NCBI GenBank assembly: GCA_046541515.1
Contig: JBKHDD010000087.1
Location: 1-19,623, forward strand
Length of the DNA: 19,623 bases
Source of the DNA: CAYFVR01 sp046541515
GTDB lineage: Bacteria; Desulfobacterota; Desulfobacteria; Desulfobacterales; Desulfococcaceae
Direction: 5' to 3'
Positions 1-7,066 of this stretch are shown piece by piece. Within the stretch, counting starts at the first letter, position 1. The number at the start of each line of letters is the position of its first letter. Made by a program: the position numbers and the translations under genes. The notes beneath the pieces are model-generated. The model did not search any database. It had not been told where the DNA came from and saw only the letters and a list, made by a program, of their open reading frames with translations.

Positions 1-7
1 AAGCGGT

Positions 8-28
8 GGCCGGGATGGGATCTCGGCC
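8..28. repeat. Short inverted repeat at the left edge
   Basis: Positions 8-16 and 20-28 form a 9-bp stem (one G-U wobble) around a 3-nt GGG loop. No T tract follows on the + strand, so it is not a canonical terminator. It lies just upstream of the -35-like hexamer of the next gene. It could be the end of a structure belonging to a gene outside the window, or an operator. Its function is unknown. Confidence 0.35.
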
Positions 29-37
29 CAAATCCGG

Positions 38-66
38 TTGACATCAAAAACAGAAACGAATAATTA
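38..66 (+). promoter_or_regulatory. Probable sigma-70 promoter for the NrtR-like gene
   Basis: A perfect TTGACA -35 hexamer (38-43) is followed, after exactly 17 nt, by TAATTA (61-66). An overlapping AATAAT (59-64) fits the -10 consensus better but at 15-nt spacing. The surrounding 59-79 stretch is very AT-rich in an otherwise GC-rich region. The -35 context resembles that of the promoter upstream of the tRNA at 6738. The -10 assignment is uncertain. Confidence 0.4.
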
Positions 67-104
67 AATTTAAATTTTACATCGACCCGAAAGGGGGATG
101 AGAC

Positions 105-806
105 GTGGGGGAAGACATCGCGGGTTTCCGAAAGGAAGGCTTGGATCGGCCGATTCTGGCGGTGGACGTGGCGGTTTTTGCCGTTGCGGACCGACGGCCC
201 CAGGTCCTGCTGTATCGTCGGGAGCGTGAACCCTTCGCCGGCGCCCCGGCCCTGCCGGGGGTGGCGGTGCGGGTGGACGAAACATTGGAGGCGGCGGCCC
301 GACGGGCCCTTCGGGAGCGGTCGGGCCTGTCCCCGGACTTCTTGTCCGGCATGTTTCTGGAGCAGCTTGCCGCCTTCGACGGACTGTACCGCGACCCCCG
401 GGGGCGGACGGTCAGCGTGGCCTTTTTGGGAATCTCGCCGGAAATGCGGCAGGGAGGTCCTTTTTTGTGGCGATCCGCCGGCGGGGGGGACGTCGATCTG
501 CCCTTCGACCACGACCGGATCGTGGAAACCGGGATGGAAAGGCTTCAGGGGAAATTGCGCCACACCAACATCGCTCGCGCCTTTTTGCCGGAATCCTTCC
601 GCATCGACGCCCTCCAGGACGTCTACGAGGCCATCCTGGGGCGAGGGCTCAACCGGGCCAATTTCCGAAACAAGCTGTTGAAGCTGGGGCTGATCGAGCA
701 AATAAAAGTGCTGAATGAAGCGGTGGGTCGAAAGGGCGGCCGTCCGCCCCATCTCTACCGGTTTGCCGGCGACCGAGTGGAGACGGTGGATCGGGATTTT
801 TTGTGA
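105..806 (+). CDS. NrtR-type regulator: degenerate Nudix domain plus winged helix
   Basis: This 233-aa protein has the two-domain plan of NrtR-family regulators, which repress NAD-metabolism or sugar-utilisation genes and respond to ADP-ribose-type ligands. Residues about 17-150 are a Nudix fold, including the family-typical RDPRGRTVSV strand. Residues about 155-233 are a C-terminal winged helix with an NFRNKLLKLGL segment and a GRPPHLYRF end. The Nudix box (53-75) is degenerate: V53 replaces the first Gly, A68 replaces the Glu after R67, and R72 replaces a metal-binding Glu, while E59, E71 and G74 remain. That suggests ligand binding rather than hydrolysis. The start is GTG at 105, preceded by a GGGGGA ribosome-binding site (93-98); an ATG at 98 is out of frame. 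The regulated genes are not evident here, since the neighbouring MFS gene converges on it. The family call is firm; the target pathway is inference. Confidence 0.85.
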   Translation: MGEDIAGFRKEGLDRPILAVDVAVFAVADRRPQVLLYRREREPFAGAPALPGVAVRVDETLEAAARRALRERSGLSPDFLSGMFLEQLAAFDGLYRDPRGRTVSVAFLGISPEMRQGGPFLWRSAGGGDVDLPFDHDRIVETGMERLQGKLRHTNIARAFLPESFRIDALQDVYEAILGRGLNRANFRNKLLKLGLIEQIKVLNEAVGRKGGRPPHLYRFAGDRVETVDRDFL

Positions 807-857
807 TCGGGGGCCGCCTCGGATCGGATGACCCGCTGTTTCCAAAACGCGTGCGGG

Positions 858-901
858 AGAAAAGGGGCGGTGGCGGGTGGAAAGGGATGGAAAGCCCCGC
901 C
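858..901 (-). terminator. Weak candidate terminator of the MFS gene
   Basis: Read on the - strand, positions 901-897 and 870-866 pair as a GGCGG/CCGCC stem. An inner 3-bp extension (896-894 with 874-872) follows after a one-base bulge. The loop is about 19 nt, and CCTTTTCT follows. The long loop and short T run make this a weak prediction, but the location between convergent genes is right. Confidence 0.3.
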
Positions 902-955
902 GGGAGCGAGGCGCGGGTTGGAAACCGAGAAGGCGACCGGGGCGGTCGTGCCCGC

Positions 956-2104
956 TTACCCCGCTTTTTTGGCCGTGAAATGCAGCAGCAGCCCCCCCGC
1001 GGCGGCGGTCGCCGAACTGAAGGCGAACAGGGCGAAAGGGCCGATTCGTTCGTACAAAAATCCGTTGAGGAAAAGACCCGCCATCATCCCCAGCCCATAG
1101 GTGAGGGCGCTGTTGACCGACTGGGCCAAGGTTTTGGAGCGGTCCGGCGCCATCCGGTCCATGTAGAGCAGTCCGGCGATGTGAAACGCGCCGTAGGTGG
1201 CCGCGTGAAACATTTGGGATGCGAGGACCACCGCCGGGTTGGTCCACAGGGAAAGGACCAGCCACCGCAGCGCGGCGATACCGAAGGCGAACCGCAGCAC
1301 GTTGGCCACCGAAAACCGCTGGAAAATCCGATCCGAATAGACCATCACCAGGATTTCCGACAACGGCGCCAGGGCCCAGGTAGCGCCGATGAGGGTCCCG
1401 GCAAATCCCAACCCTTCCAGATGGATGGAAAAAAAGCCGTAAAAGGTCCCGTGGCTGACCAGCATCAAAAAGGCCGCGCCCAGATAGCCCAGCGTCTCCG
1501 GCTTCCGCAGAAACCGCGTGCCGCCGGCGAAGGGGCTGTCCCGGTCCACCCGCACCCGGGGAAGCGCCAGCGCCGAAACGGCCTGGACCAGGCCGCCCGC
1601 GAAAATCAGCCACAGAATGATCCGGATGCCGGTCCGGTCGATGACCGGTCCCAGGCTCGTTACCGAGAGGATGAACGCCACGGTGCCCCACAGTCGGATG
1701 CGGCCGTAGGTTCCCTTTGCCGCCCCGAGACCGTCCAGGGTGAAGGCTTCCATGAACGAAATGATCGGGGAAAAGAAAATGCCGTACAGCAGCGTGACCG
1801 CCGCCATCCCGGCGAAGTCGTCGACGCCGAGATAAAGCGGCCAGATGGCCGCCGCGGCGAACAGGCAAAGGCGGTAGAAGAAGCGGCGGGCCTCGTACCG
1901 ATCCGCCGCCAGGCTCCACAGCACCGAAAAGAGAACCAGGCACAGAGAGCGAAGGGCGGAAATGATTCCGATTTCCGTTCCCGAAAAGTCCAGTTGATGA
2001 AGGTAGAGGTTGAAATAGGGAAGGAAGACGCCCAGGACCCCGAAATAAAGAAAGTACTGGGCGCGCATAAGGTTTCCGAACCGGATCGCGGGAGATGGCT
2101 TCAT
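956..2104 (-). CDS. MFS transporter, 3-phenylpropionate/nucleoside symporter-like
   Basis: This 382-aa protein is hydrophobic throughout and about the length of a 12-helix major facilitator superfamily permease, so it should sit in the inner membrane. It begins with FGNLMRAQYFLYFGVLGVFL, the first helix typical of the HcaT/NupG-like branch (MFS_1_like). It carries the GRIRLWGTVAF signature after helix 4, and charged loops such as ADRYEARRFFYR after helix 2. The - strand ATG at 2104-2102 follows a clear GGGAGG ribosome-binding site. The gene is divergent from hsp20 and convergent with the NrtR-like gene. The substrate cannot be read from the sequence: aromatic acids, nucleosides and sugars are all possible for this group. 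Codon structure strongly favours this strand over the overlapping + strand open frame, which is rich in Arg, Gln and Gly. Confidence 0.88.
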   Translation of the reverse strand: MKPSPAIRFGNLMRAQYFLYFGVLGVFLPYFNLYLHQLDFSGTEIGIISALRSLCLVLFSVLWSLAADRYEARRFFYRLCLFAAAAIWPLYLGVDDFAGMAAVTLLYGIFFSPIISFMEAFTLDGLGAAKGTYGRIRLWGTVAFILSVTSLGPVIDRTGIRIILWLIFAGGLVQAVSALALPRVRVDRDSPFAGGTRFLRKPETLGYLGAAFLMLVSHGTFYGFFSIHLEGLGFAGTLIGATWALAPLSEILVMVYSDRIFQRFSVANVLRFAFGIAALRWLVLSLWTNPAVVLASQMFHAATYGAFHIAGLLYMDRMAPDRSKTLAQSVNSALTYGLGMMAGLFLNGFLYERIGPFALFAFSSATAAAGGLLLHFTAKKAG

Positions 2105-2125
2105 GGGGACCTCCCATACGGGATC

Positions 2126-2149
2126 GGAACCGGAAACTCAACCGGTTTT
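2126..2149. repeat. Inverted repeat in the MFS/hsp20 divergent intergenic region
   Basis: AACCGG (2128-2133) and CCGGTT (2142-2147) form a 6-bp inverted repeat with an 8-nt spacer, extendable by two G-U pairs. It lies about 22 bp upstream of the MFS start codon on the - strand and about 125 bp upstream of hsp20. This is a plausible place for an operator of the transporter gene. No known regulator consensus was recognised. Confidence 0.3.
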
Positions 2150-2197
2150 CCCGGGGACGTTCGATCCATCGAAAGCCGCTGAATCCTTCCGGAATCC

Positions 2198-2226
2198 TTT
2201 ACAAGACGGGGGGCTCGTGTTACTTT
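2198..2226 (+). promoter_or_regulatory. Candidate promoter of hsp20-lon
   Basis: TTTACA (2198-2203) is separated by 17 nt from TACTTT (2221-2226). A TG dinucleotide at 2218-2219, one base before the -10, gives an extended -10 arrangement. It lies about 50 bp upstream of the hsp20 ATG. No CIRCE palindrome or convincing heat-shock-sigma pair was found, so heat-shock control is not shown by the sequence. Confidence 0.4.
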
Positions 2227-2274
2227 CCGGCGTCTGACCTGTTTTCGGGAAACCCTAACGGCTGGGAGACGTAC

Positions 2275-2721
2275 ATGGACTACATCAAGATCAGGTTCGG
2301 TCAGGATCTGGATCAGCTCGGCAACAAGTTCGAGCGGGATCTCGAAGATATTTTTCGGTCGGTAAGCCCCCGCTTCACCTGCACCGAGTGCTCCTGGACG
2401 CCGCCCATGGATATTTACGAAACCGAAGACGAAATCGTGGTGCTCGCCGAGGTGGCCGGGGTGGACAAGGAGGATCTGGACATCGAGATCAATTCCAAGG
2501 CCATTCGGGTCGGCGGGCGTCGCGTGGACCGTCCCCGCCAGGAAAAGGCCACCTACCGGCTGGCCGAAATTCAGTGCGGCAAGTTCGAGCGCACGCTGTT
2601 TTTGCCGTCCCCCATCAACACCGAGTCGGTTTCGGCCTCCTACACCGACGGAATGCTCAAAATCCGCCTGGCCAAGCTCCCCAAGGAGCGCACCCACCGG
2701 ATTTCGATCACCGAAGACTGA
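2275..2721 (+). CDS. Small heat-shock protein, Hsp20/alpha-crystallin family
   Basis: This 148-aa ATP-independent holdase binds unfolding proteins in the cytoplasm. The alpha-crystallin domain (about 41-138) opens with the WTPPMDIYET strand, continues through AEVAGVDKEDLDIEI and GGRR, and closes with GKFERTLFLP and GMLKIRLAKL. A C-terminal I-x-I motif (I143-S-I145), used for oligomer assembly in this family, is present. Start choice: ATG at 2275 has a GGGAG site 6 nt upstream and gives a normal-length N-terminus; the frame stays open back to 2095, but that part overlaps the MFS promoter region. Oddities are a CxxC pair (C36, C39) at the edge of the domain and a third Cys in the IQCGKF strand, in a family usually poor in cysteine. 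lon follows after 73 bp without a clear terminator, so the two are probably co-transcribed. Confidence 0.9.
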   Translation: MDYIKIRFGQDLDQLGNKFERDLEDIFRSVSPRFTCTECSWTPPMDIYETEDEIVVLAEVAGVDKEDLDIEINSKAIRVGGRRVDRPRQEKATYRLAEIQCGKFERTLFLPSPINTESVSASYTDGMLKIRLAKLPKERTHRISITED

Positions 2722-2794
2722 CGGCCACGCAGAGGGCCGCGCCCAGCCCCCCCTCATTTCGCAATCCGGATGAACACCGACCCTGGAGGTTTCC

Positions 2795-5152
2795 ATGGCT
2801 GAACAACAGGCCGCGATGAATTTAAATACGGAGAATCTGCCGGAAACGCTTCCCATTCTTCCGCTCTTCGACGCCGTTCTTTTCCCCAAAATGGTGCTGC
2901 CCCTGGTGGTGATGCAGTCCGAATCCATCCGGCTGGTGGACGAGGCCATGTCCAACGACCGGATCATCGGTATGCTGGTGGCCAACAAACCCATCAAGCC
3001 CGACGCCAATCCCGACGAGGACCTCTCGGTGATGGGAACCAGCGCCCTGATCATGAAAATGGCCAAGACCGAGGAAAACAAGGCCCAGCTTCTGGTGCAG
3101 GGCGTCAGCCGGTTTCGGGTGAAACGGTTCGTGGAGTCGGAGAACCGATACTTCCGGGCCGAGGTGGAGCACGTTTCCGAACCGGAAGTCAGCCCCGAGG
3201 ACAAGGAGGTTCAGGCGCTGATGACCGCGCTCAAGGACGAGTTCGCCAAAATCGTGGAGCTGGCCCCCGGCCTCCCGCCAGAGTTGGCGAACATGGCCAA
3301 ATCCATCGACGAGCCGGGCATGCTGGCCGACATGGTCACCTCCACCCTGAATTCCAAGCTGGAGGAGAAGCAGCAGGTGCTGGAAACCATCGACGTGATG
3401 GAACGGCTCCGGCTGGTCACTCGTCTGGTGGCCTACCAGCTGGAAATTCTGGAGCTGGGCAACAAGATTCAGACCCAGGTCAAGGGCGACATGGACAAGC
3501 GCCAGCGGGAATACTATCTGCGCGAGCAGCTCAAGGCCATCAAGGAGGAGCTGGGCGAAAAAGAGGACGAGCAGGTCGAAATCGAGGAATATCGGACCAA
3601 GGTTCAGGAAAGAAATTTGCCCGAGGAGGCCCGGAAGGAAGCCGAACGGGAACTGAACCGGCTGGCCCGCATGCACCCGTCGTCCGCGGAATACACCGTG
3701 GCCACCACCTATCTCGACTGGATCACCTCGCTGCCCTGGGACGAGAGCACCAAGGACACCCTGGACATCAAAAAGGCCAGGAAAATTTTGGACGAAGACC
3801 ACTACGGACTGGAAAAACCCAAAAAGCGGGTCATCGAGCAGCTGGCGGTCCGAAAGCTCAATCCCAATTCCAAAAGCCCCATCCTTTGTCTGGTGGGCCC
3901 TCCCGGCACCGGGAAGACCTCCCTGGGCCGATCGGTGGCCCGGGCCATGGGGCGGAAATTCATCCGCATCTCCCTGGGCGGCGTGCGGGACGAGGCGGAA
4001 ATTCGGGGGCATCGGCGGACCTACGTGGGCGCCATGCCGGGCCGGATCATCCAGGGCATCCGGCGGGCCGAGTCCAACAACCCCATTTTCATGCTGGACG
4101 AAATCGACAAGGTGGGCAGCGATTTCCGGGGCGATCCCTCCTCGGCGCTGCTGGAGGTGCTGGACCCCGAGCAGAACGCCACCTTTTCCGATCATTACCT
4201 GGACGTCTCCTTTGACCTCTCCAAGGTGATGTTCATCACCACCGCCAACATCCTGGACACCATCCCGCCGGCGCTGCGGGACCGAATGGAAGTGATCCAG
4301 ATGCTGGGCTACACCGACGACGACAAGATAAAAATCGCCAATCGGTACCTCATTCCCCGTCAGCGCAAGGCCCACGGCCTGAATGCCGAAATGATCAATT
4401 TCACCCGGGGCGCGGTCAAGCTGATCATCAACGGCTACACCCGGGAGGCCGGGCTGCGGAATCTGGAGCGGGAGATCGCCTCCATTTGCCGGGGCGTGGC
4501 CGCCAAGATCGCCGCCGAAGAGGTGGAGTCGGTGTCGGTGAAGGTGGTCAACGTGCCCAAGTTCCTGGGGCCCATCCGCTTTACCTCCGAGACCAAGTCC
4601 CGGATCCAGACGCCGGGGGTGGCCACCGGGCTGGCCTGGACCCAGGCCGGCGGCGAGATTCTGTTCATCGAGGCCACCGCCATGCCGGGCCAGAAGCAGA
4701 TGATTCTCACCGGCCAACTGGGCGACGTGATGAAGGAATCGGCCCGGGCCGCCATGAGCTTCGTGCGGGCCAACGCCAAAAAGCTCAAGATCGACGACGA
4801 ATTTTTCAACACCCACGACATTCACATCCACATCCCGGCCGGCGCCATCCCCAAGGACGGCCCCTCGGCCGGCGTCACCATGCTGACGGCGCTGACTTCG
4901 CTGGTCACCGGCCGGACCATCAAAAAGGACCTGGCCATGACCGGCGAAATCACCCTTCGCGGGCAGGTGATGCCGGTGGGCGGCATCAAGGAAAAGGTGC
5001 TGGCGGCCCACCGGGCGGGCATCAAGACGGTGCTGTTGCCCAAGTGGAACGAAAAGGACCTGGAGGACATTCCCAAAAAGGTCCAAAAGGAGGTCGAGTT
5101 CCACTTCCTGGACAAGATGATGGACGTGCTCAGCCTGGCGTTGGAGAAATAG
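2795..5152 (+). CDS. lon: ATP-dependent protease Lon (La)
   Basis: This 785-aa protein is essentially the length of E. coli Lon (784 aa), a homohexameric cytoplasmic AAA+ protease that degrades misfolded and regulatory proteins. Domains in order: the N-terminal LON substrate-binding domain from about residue 20 (LPILPLFDAVLFPKMVLPL), a coiled middle region, an AAA+ module with Walker A GPPGTGKT at 368-375 and Walker B LDE with D435-E436, and the C-terminal serine-lysine protease domain. The catalytic Ser is S691 in KDGPSAG and the catalytic Lys is K734 in GGIKEK. Their spacing of 43 residues equals that of E. coli S679/K722. ATG 2795 is preceded by GGAGG (2785-2789). The gene follows hsp20 and precedes rlpA by 2 nt. 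It appears intact and full-length. Confidence 0.97.
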   Translation: MAEQQAAMNLNTENLPETLPILPLFDAVLFPKMVLPLVVMQSESIRLVDEAMSNDRIIGMLVANKPIKPDANPDEDLSVMGTSALIMKMAKTEENKAQLLVQGVSRFRVKRFVESENRYFRAEVEHVSEPEVSPEDKEVQALMTALKDEFAKIVELAPGLPPELANMAKSIDEPGMLADMVTSTLNSKLEEKQQVLETIDVMERLRLVTRLVAYQLEILELGNKIQTQVKGDMDKRQREYYLREQLKAIKEELGEKEDEQVEIEEYRTKVQERNLPEEARKEAERELNRLARMHPSSAEYTVATTYLDWITSLPWDESTKDTLDIKKARKILDEDHYGLEKPKKRVIEQLAVRKLNPNSKSPILCLVGPPGTGKTSLGRSVARAMGRKFIRISLGGVRDEAEIRGHRRTYVGAMPGRIIQGIRRAESNNPIFMLDEIDKVGSDFRGDPSSALLEVLDPEQNATFSDHYLDVSFDLSKVMFITTANILDTIPPALRDRMEVIQMLGYTDDDKIKIANRYLIPRQRKAHGLNAEMINFTRGAVKLIINGYTREAGLRNLEREIASICRGVAAKIAAEEVESVSVKVVNVPKFLGPIRFTSETKSRIQTPGVATGLAWTQAGGEILFIEATAMPGQKQMILTGQLGDVMKESARAAMSFVRANAKKLKIDDEFFNTHDIHIHIPAGAIPKDGPSAGVTMLTALTSLVTGRTIKKDLAMTGEITLRGQVMPVGGIKEKVLAAHRAGIKTVLLPKWNEKDLEDIPKKVQKEVEFHFLDKMMDVLSLALEK

Positions 5153-5154
5153 CC

Positions 5155-5976
5155 ATGGGCGCCGCTCGCCGCGTCGAACGGTTTCCCCGGTTCTCCCGAG
5201 TCCCCGCCGCGATTTTGGGGTTGACGGCGGCCGTTTTTCTGTTTGGATGCGCCGCGCCTCCGGCGCCGTCTCCCTCGCCGTCCCCCCAGCGTCGGGTTTC
5301 CCGGCCCACGCCGCCCCGGAAACCCTCCGCCGAGCGGCCCCGGCCCTACAAAGTGCTGGGCCGCTGGTATCAGCCGCTGGCCTCCGCGGACGGATTCCGG
5401 CAGCGGGGTCTCGCCTCCTGGTACGGCGAACCGTTCCACGGCCGGCGCACCTCCAACGGCGAAATTTACGACATGCACCAGATTTCCGCGGCTCACAAGA
5501 TTCTGCCTTTGGGCACGGTGGTCCGGGTCCGCAATCTGGACAACGGAAGAACCTTGGACGTTCGGATCAACGACCGCGGCCCGTTCGTGCGGGGGCGGGT
5601 GATCGACCTTTCCTACGCCGCGGCCAAGCGGCTGGGGGTGGACGTTCCCGGCACCGCGCCGGTGGAGGTGGTGGCCGTCGGGGTGACCCCGCCCCGGCCC
5701 GGAGCGCCGCTCCCCCAGGTGGCCACCCTGGAGCCCGGTCCCTTCACCATTCAGGTCGGCGCGTTTGGAGAGCGGACCAACGCCGAACGGTTGGCCGCCT
5801 CCCTCAAACGGCTGTACAACGCCGCCGATGTCCGGGAGCTGTATTGTCCCGACCGACGCCAAACCTTCCACCGGGTGCTGGTCGGTCGGATTCCCACGCT
5901 GGAAAAGGCCGAAACGTACGAGGTCATGCTCCGACGGCGGGGCTTTCCCGACGCGTTCACCATCGCCGCGGACTGA
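5155..5976 (+). CDS. rlpA: RlpA-type septal lytic transglycosylase lipoprotein with SPOR domain
   Basis: This 273-aa predicted outer-membrane lipoprotein cleaves peptidoglycan glycan strands lacking stem peptides. The N-terminus is basic, then hydrophobic (17-30), ending in a lipobox-like LFGC with lipidation at C32. A Pro/Ser/Arg-rich linker (about 35-64) leads to the double-psi beta-barrel RlpA domain (about 85-165: GLASWYGEPFHG, RTSNGEIYD, INDRGPF, DLSYAAAKRLG). E103, H114 and D140 have the same mutual spacing as the catalytic residues reported for Pseudomonas aeruginosa RlpA (E120, H131, D157), so it should be an active enzyme. Residues about 193-270 are a SPOR domain (FTIQVGAFG), which targets denuded glycans at the septum. 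The start is 2 nt after the lon stop, with its GGAG site inside lon (5143-5146), implying translational coupling. F at lipobox position -2 is slightly atypical. Confidence 0.92.
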   Translation: MGAARRVERFPRFSRVPAAILGLTAAVFLFGCAAPPAPSPSPSPQRRVSRPTPPRKPSAERPRPYKVLGRWYQPLASADGFRQRGLASWYGEPFHGRRTSNGEIYDMHQISAAHKILPLGTVVRVRNLDNGRTLDVRINDRGPFVRGRVIDLSYAAAKRLGVDVPGTAPVEVVAVGVTPPRPGAPLPQVATLEPGPFTIQVGAFGERTNAERLAASLKRLYNAADVRELYCPDRRQTFHRVLVGRIPTLEKAETYEVMLRRRGFPDAFTIAAD

Positions 5977-6023
5977 GGCCGCCTTCCCAAAAATCCGCGA
6001 GAACCCGTTTTTCCGGAACCGCC

Positions 6024-6617
6024 ATGGCCGACTCCTTTTCGCCCGCCGCCCGCAGAGCCGTCTTTTTGGATCGGGACGGCGTGATCAACGCCGACTCCGC
6101 GGCCTACATCAAGGGGTGGCGCGAGTTCCACTTTCTTCCCGGCAGCCGGGAGGCGATTGTTCGCCTTTGCCGGGCGGGGCTGAAGGTGGTGGTGGTCACC
6201 AACCAGTCCGGCGTCGCCCGGGGATTCATCTCGCTTTCGGATCTTAGGGACATGCACCGTCGGATGGCGGCGGCGGTCCGGCGGGCCGGGGGGGAAATCC
6301 ACGGCGTCTATTTCTGTCCCCATCATCCCGACGACGGGTGCGACTGCCGAAAGCCGCTGCCCGGTCTGGTGGAACGGGCCGTCGCCGAACACGGCATCGA
6401 TCCCGCCGCCTCCTGTCTGGTGGGCGACAGCGAGCGGGACGTCCGCTGCGGCCGGGCGGCGGGCGTGGGGAAGCGGATTCTGGTCCGCACCGGCAACGGC
6501 CGCGCCCACGCCCCCCGTCTGCTGGGGGACGGCGGGCCAGAGGGCGGCCTCCTTCAGCACGTGGCCGACGACCTCGCCGGCGCTGCGGATTGGATTCTGG
6601 CCGGGAACGTCTCCTGA
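6024..6617 (+). CDS. gmhB: D-glycero-D-manno-heptose 1,7-bisphosphate 7-phosphatase (HAD family)
   Basis: This 197-aa cytoplasmic HAD phosphatase removes the 7-phosphate from heptose bisphosphate on the way to ADP-heptose for the LPS core. Motif I is FLDRDGVIN (nucleophile D16, acid/base D18), motif II is VTNQSGVARG, the CRKP segment supplies the conserved Arg-Lys, and motif IV is VGDSERDV. The GmhB zinc loop is visible as CPHHPDDGCDC (one Cys, a His, then Cys-x-Cys), which separates it from most other HAD phosphatases. Histidinol-phosphatase domains are close relatives, but this length and context fit GmhB. ATG 6024 has no strong ribosome-binding site. It lies 47 nt after rlpA and probably belongs to the same transcript. 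The C-terminal 25-30 residues after RTGNGRAHAPR are weakly conserved in character. Confidence 0.85.
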   Translation: MADSFSPAARRAVFLDRDGVINADSAAYIKGWREFHFLPGSREAIVRLCRAGLKVVVVTNQSGVARGFISLSDLRDMHRRMAAAVRRAGGEIHGVYFCPHHPDDGCDCRKPLPGLVERAVAEHGIDPAASCLVGDSERDVRCGRAAGVGKRILVRTGNGRAHAPRLLGDGGPEGGLLQHVADDLAGAADWILAGNVS

Positions 6618-6737
6618 GCGATCGCCGTTCGGCGGCCGCTATCGTCCGCAGCCGGAGCGCCTCGGCCGGGGATCGGGACAGATTGCGACTTCATCCGAGC
6701 TGAAAACCCTTGAAATCCGTTCCTTCCGCAAAATCGG

Positions 6738-6766
6738 TTGACAAGATTTTCGAATTGTCGTAATTT
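6738..6766 (+). promoter_or_regulatory. Promoter of tRNA-Gly, possibly also of the rimP-nusA operon
   Basis: TTGACA (6738-6743) is a perfect -35, followed after 17 nt by TAATTT (6761-6766). Transcription would start close to the tRNA 5' end at 6781. The layout CGGTTGACA-N17-TAATT is the same as at 36-65 in this window. The rest of 6618-6737 holds nothing recognisable except GC-rich inverted repeats just after the gmhB stop. Confidence 0.5.
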
Positions 6767-6780
6767 CCTCCTCCGAATGG

Positions 6781-6856
6781 GCGGGCATAGCTCAGTTGGT
6801 AGAGCACAAGCTTCCCAAGCTTGGGGTCGCGAGTTCGAGCCTCGTTGCCCGCTCCA
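6781..6856 (+). tRNA. tRNA-Gly, anticodon CCC
   Basis: The full cloverleaf can be drawn. The acceptor is GCGGGCA (6781-6787) with TGCCCGC (6846-6852), and the D stem is GCTC/GAGC (6790-6793, 6802-6805). The anticodon stem is CAAGC/GCTTG (6807-6811, 6819-6823) around loop TTCCCAA, with anticodon CCC at 6814-6816. The T stem is GCGAG/CTCGT (one G-U pair) around TTCGAGC. The discriminator is U73, as expected for glycine, and CCA is encoded at 6854-6856. It decodes GGG, a common glycine codon in this GC-rich DNA. Six Ts (6857-6862) follow directly. The gene sits between gmhB and the rimP operon, where E. coli has the initiator tRNA gene metY. Confidence 0.97.
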
Positions 6857-6872
6857 TTTTTTCGTCGCTCGT

Positions 6873-6891
6873 CCGCCTGATGTTCAGGCGG
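6873..6891 (+). other. Hairpin downstream of the tRNA
   Basis: CCGCCTGA (6873-6880) and TCAGGCGG (6884-6891) are perfect inverted repeats with a 3-nt loop. The nearest T run (6898-6901) is six bases further on. A competing fold uses CAGGC at 6892-6896 with GCCTG in the first arm, which would put the stem directly before CTTTT. It may be a tRNA 3' processing or terminator element. The stretch 6892-7015 holds no gene I can support. Confidence 0.45.
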
Positions 6892-7015
6892 CAGGCCTTT
6901 TATGGTTCCGTCTGGGCGCTGGATGTTTCGACGCCCTTCACCGAATCCCTCTGGTTGCTTGGTGATGCGCACGTAATTTTCCTCCATCCACCAAACGAAA
7001 AATAAAAGGTCAAAC

Positions 7016-7041
7016 AAAAACGGGCGGCGGCCCGTTTTTTT
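7016..7041 (+). terminator. Intrinsic terminator/attenuator between tRNA-Gly and rimP
   Basis: The stem CGGGC (7021-7025) / GCCCG (7030-7034) has a GGCG loop and is flanked by five As upstream and six Ts (7035-7040) downstream, so the stem can extend to about 10 bp. The A and T flanks make it potentially bidirectional. It ends about 25 nt before the rimP ATG, leaving no room for a promoter in between. rimP expression must therefore either read through it or start upstream. Confidence 0.75.
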
Positions 7042-7066
7042 ATTGCCCAAAACCGGGGAGCCGGAA

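Noticed and set aside
803..2182. A 459-codon + strand frame opposite the MFS gene
   Set aside because: The translation is Arg/Gln/Gly/Asp-rich without domains, whereas the - strand gives a coherent membrane transporter with a good ribosome-binding site.
2722..2739. CGGCC/GGCCG inverted repeat after hsp20 as a terminator
   Set aside because: It has only a 5-bp stem with an 8-nt loop and no T tract. hsp20 and lon are more likely co-transcribed.
2822..5104. A 760-codon antisense frame over lon
   Set aside because: It is a mirror of the high-GC lon codons, with His/Gly/Gln-rich low-information protein and no start context. lon is full-length with all motifs.
7043..7066. TTG at 7043 as the rimP start
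   Set aside because: It abuts the terminator T tract and has no ribosome-binding site. ATG 7067 has GGGGAG at proper spacing.
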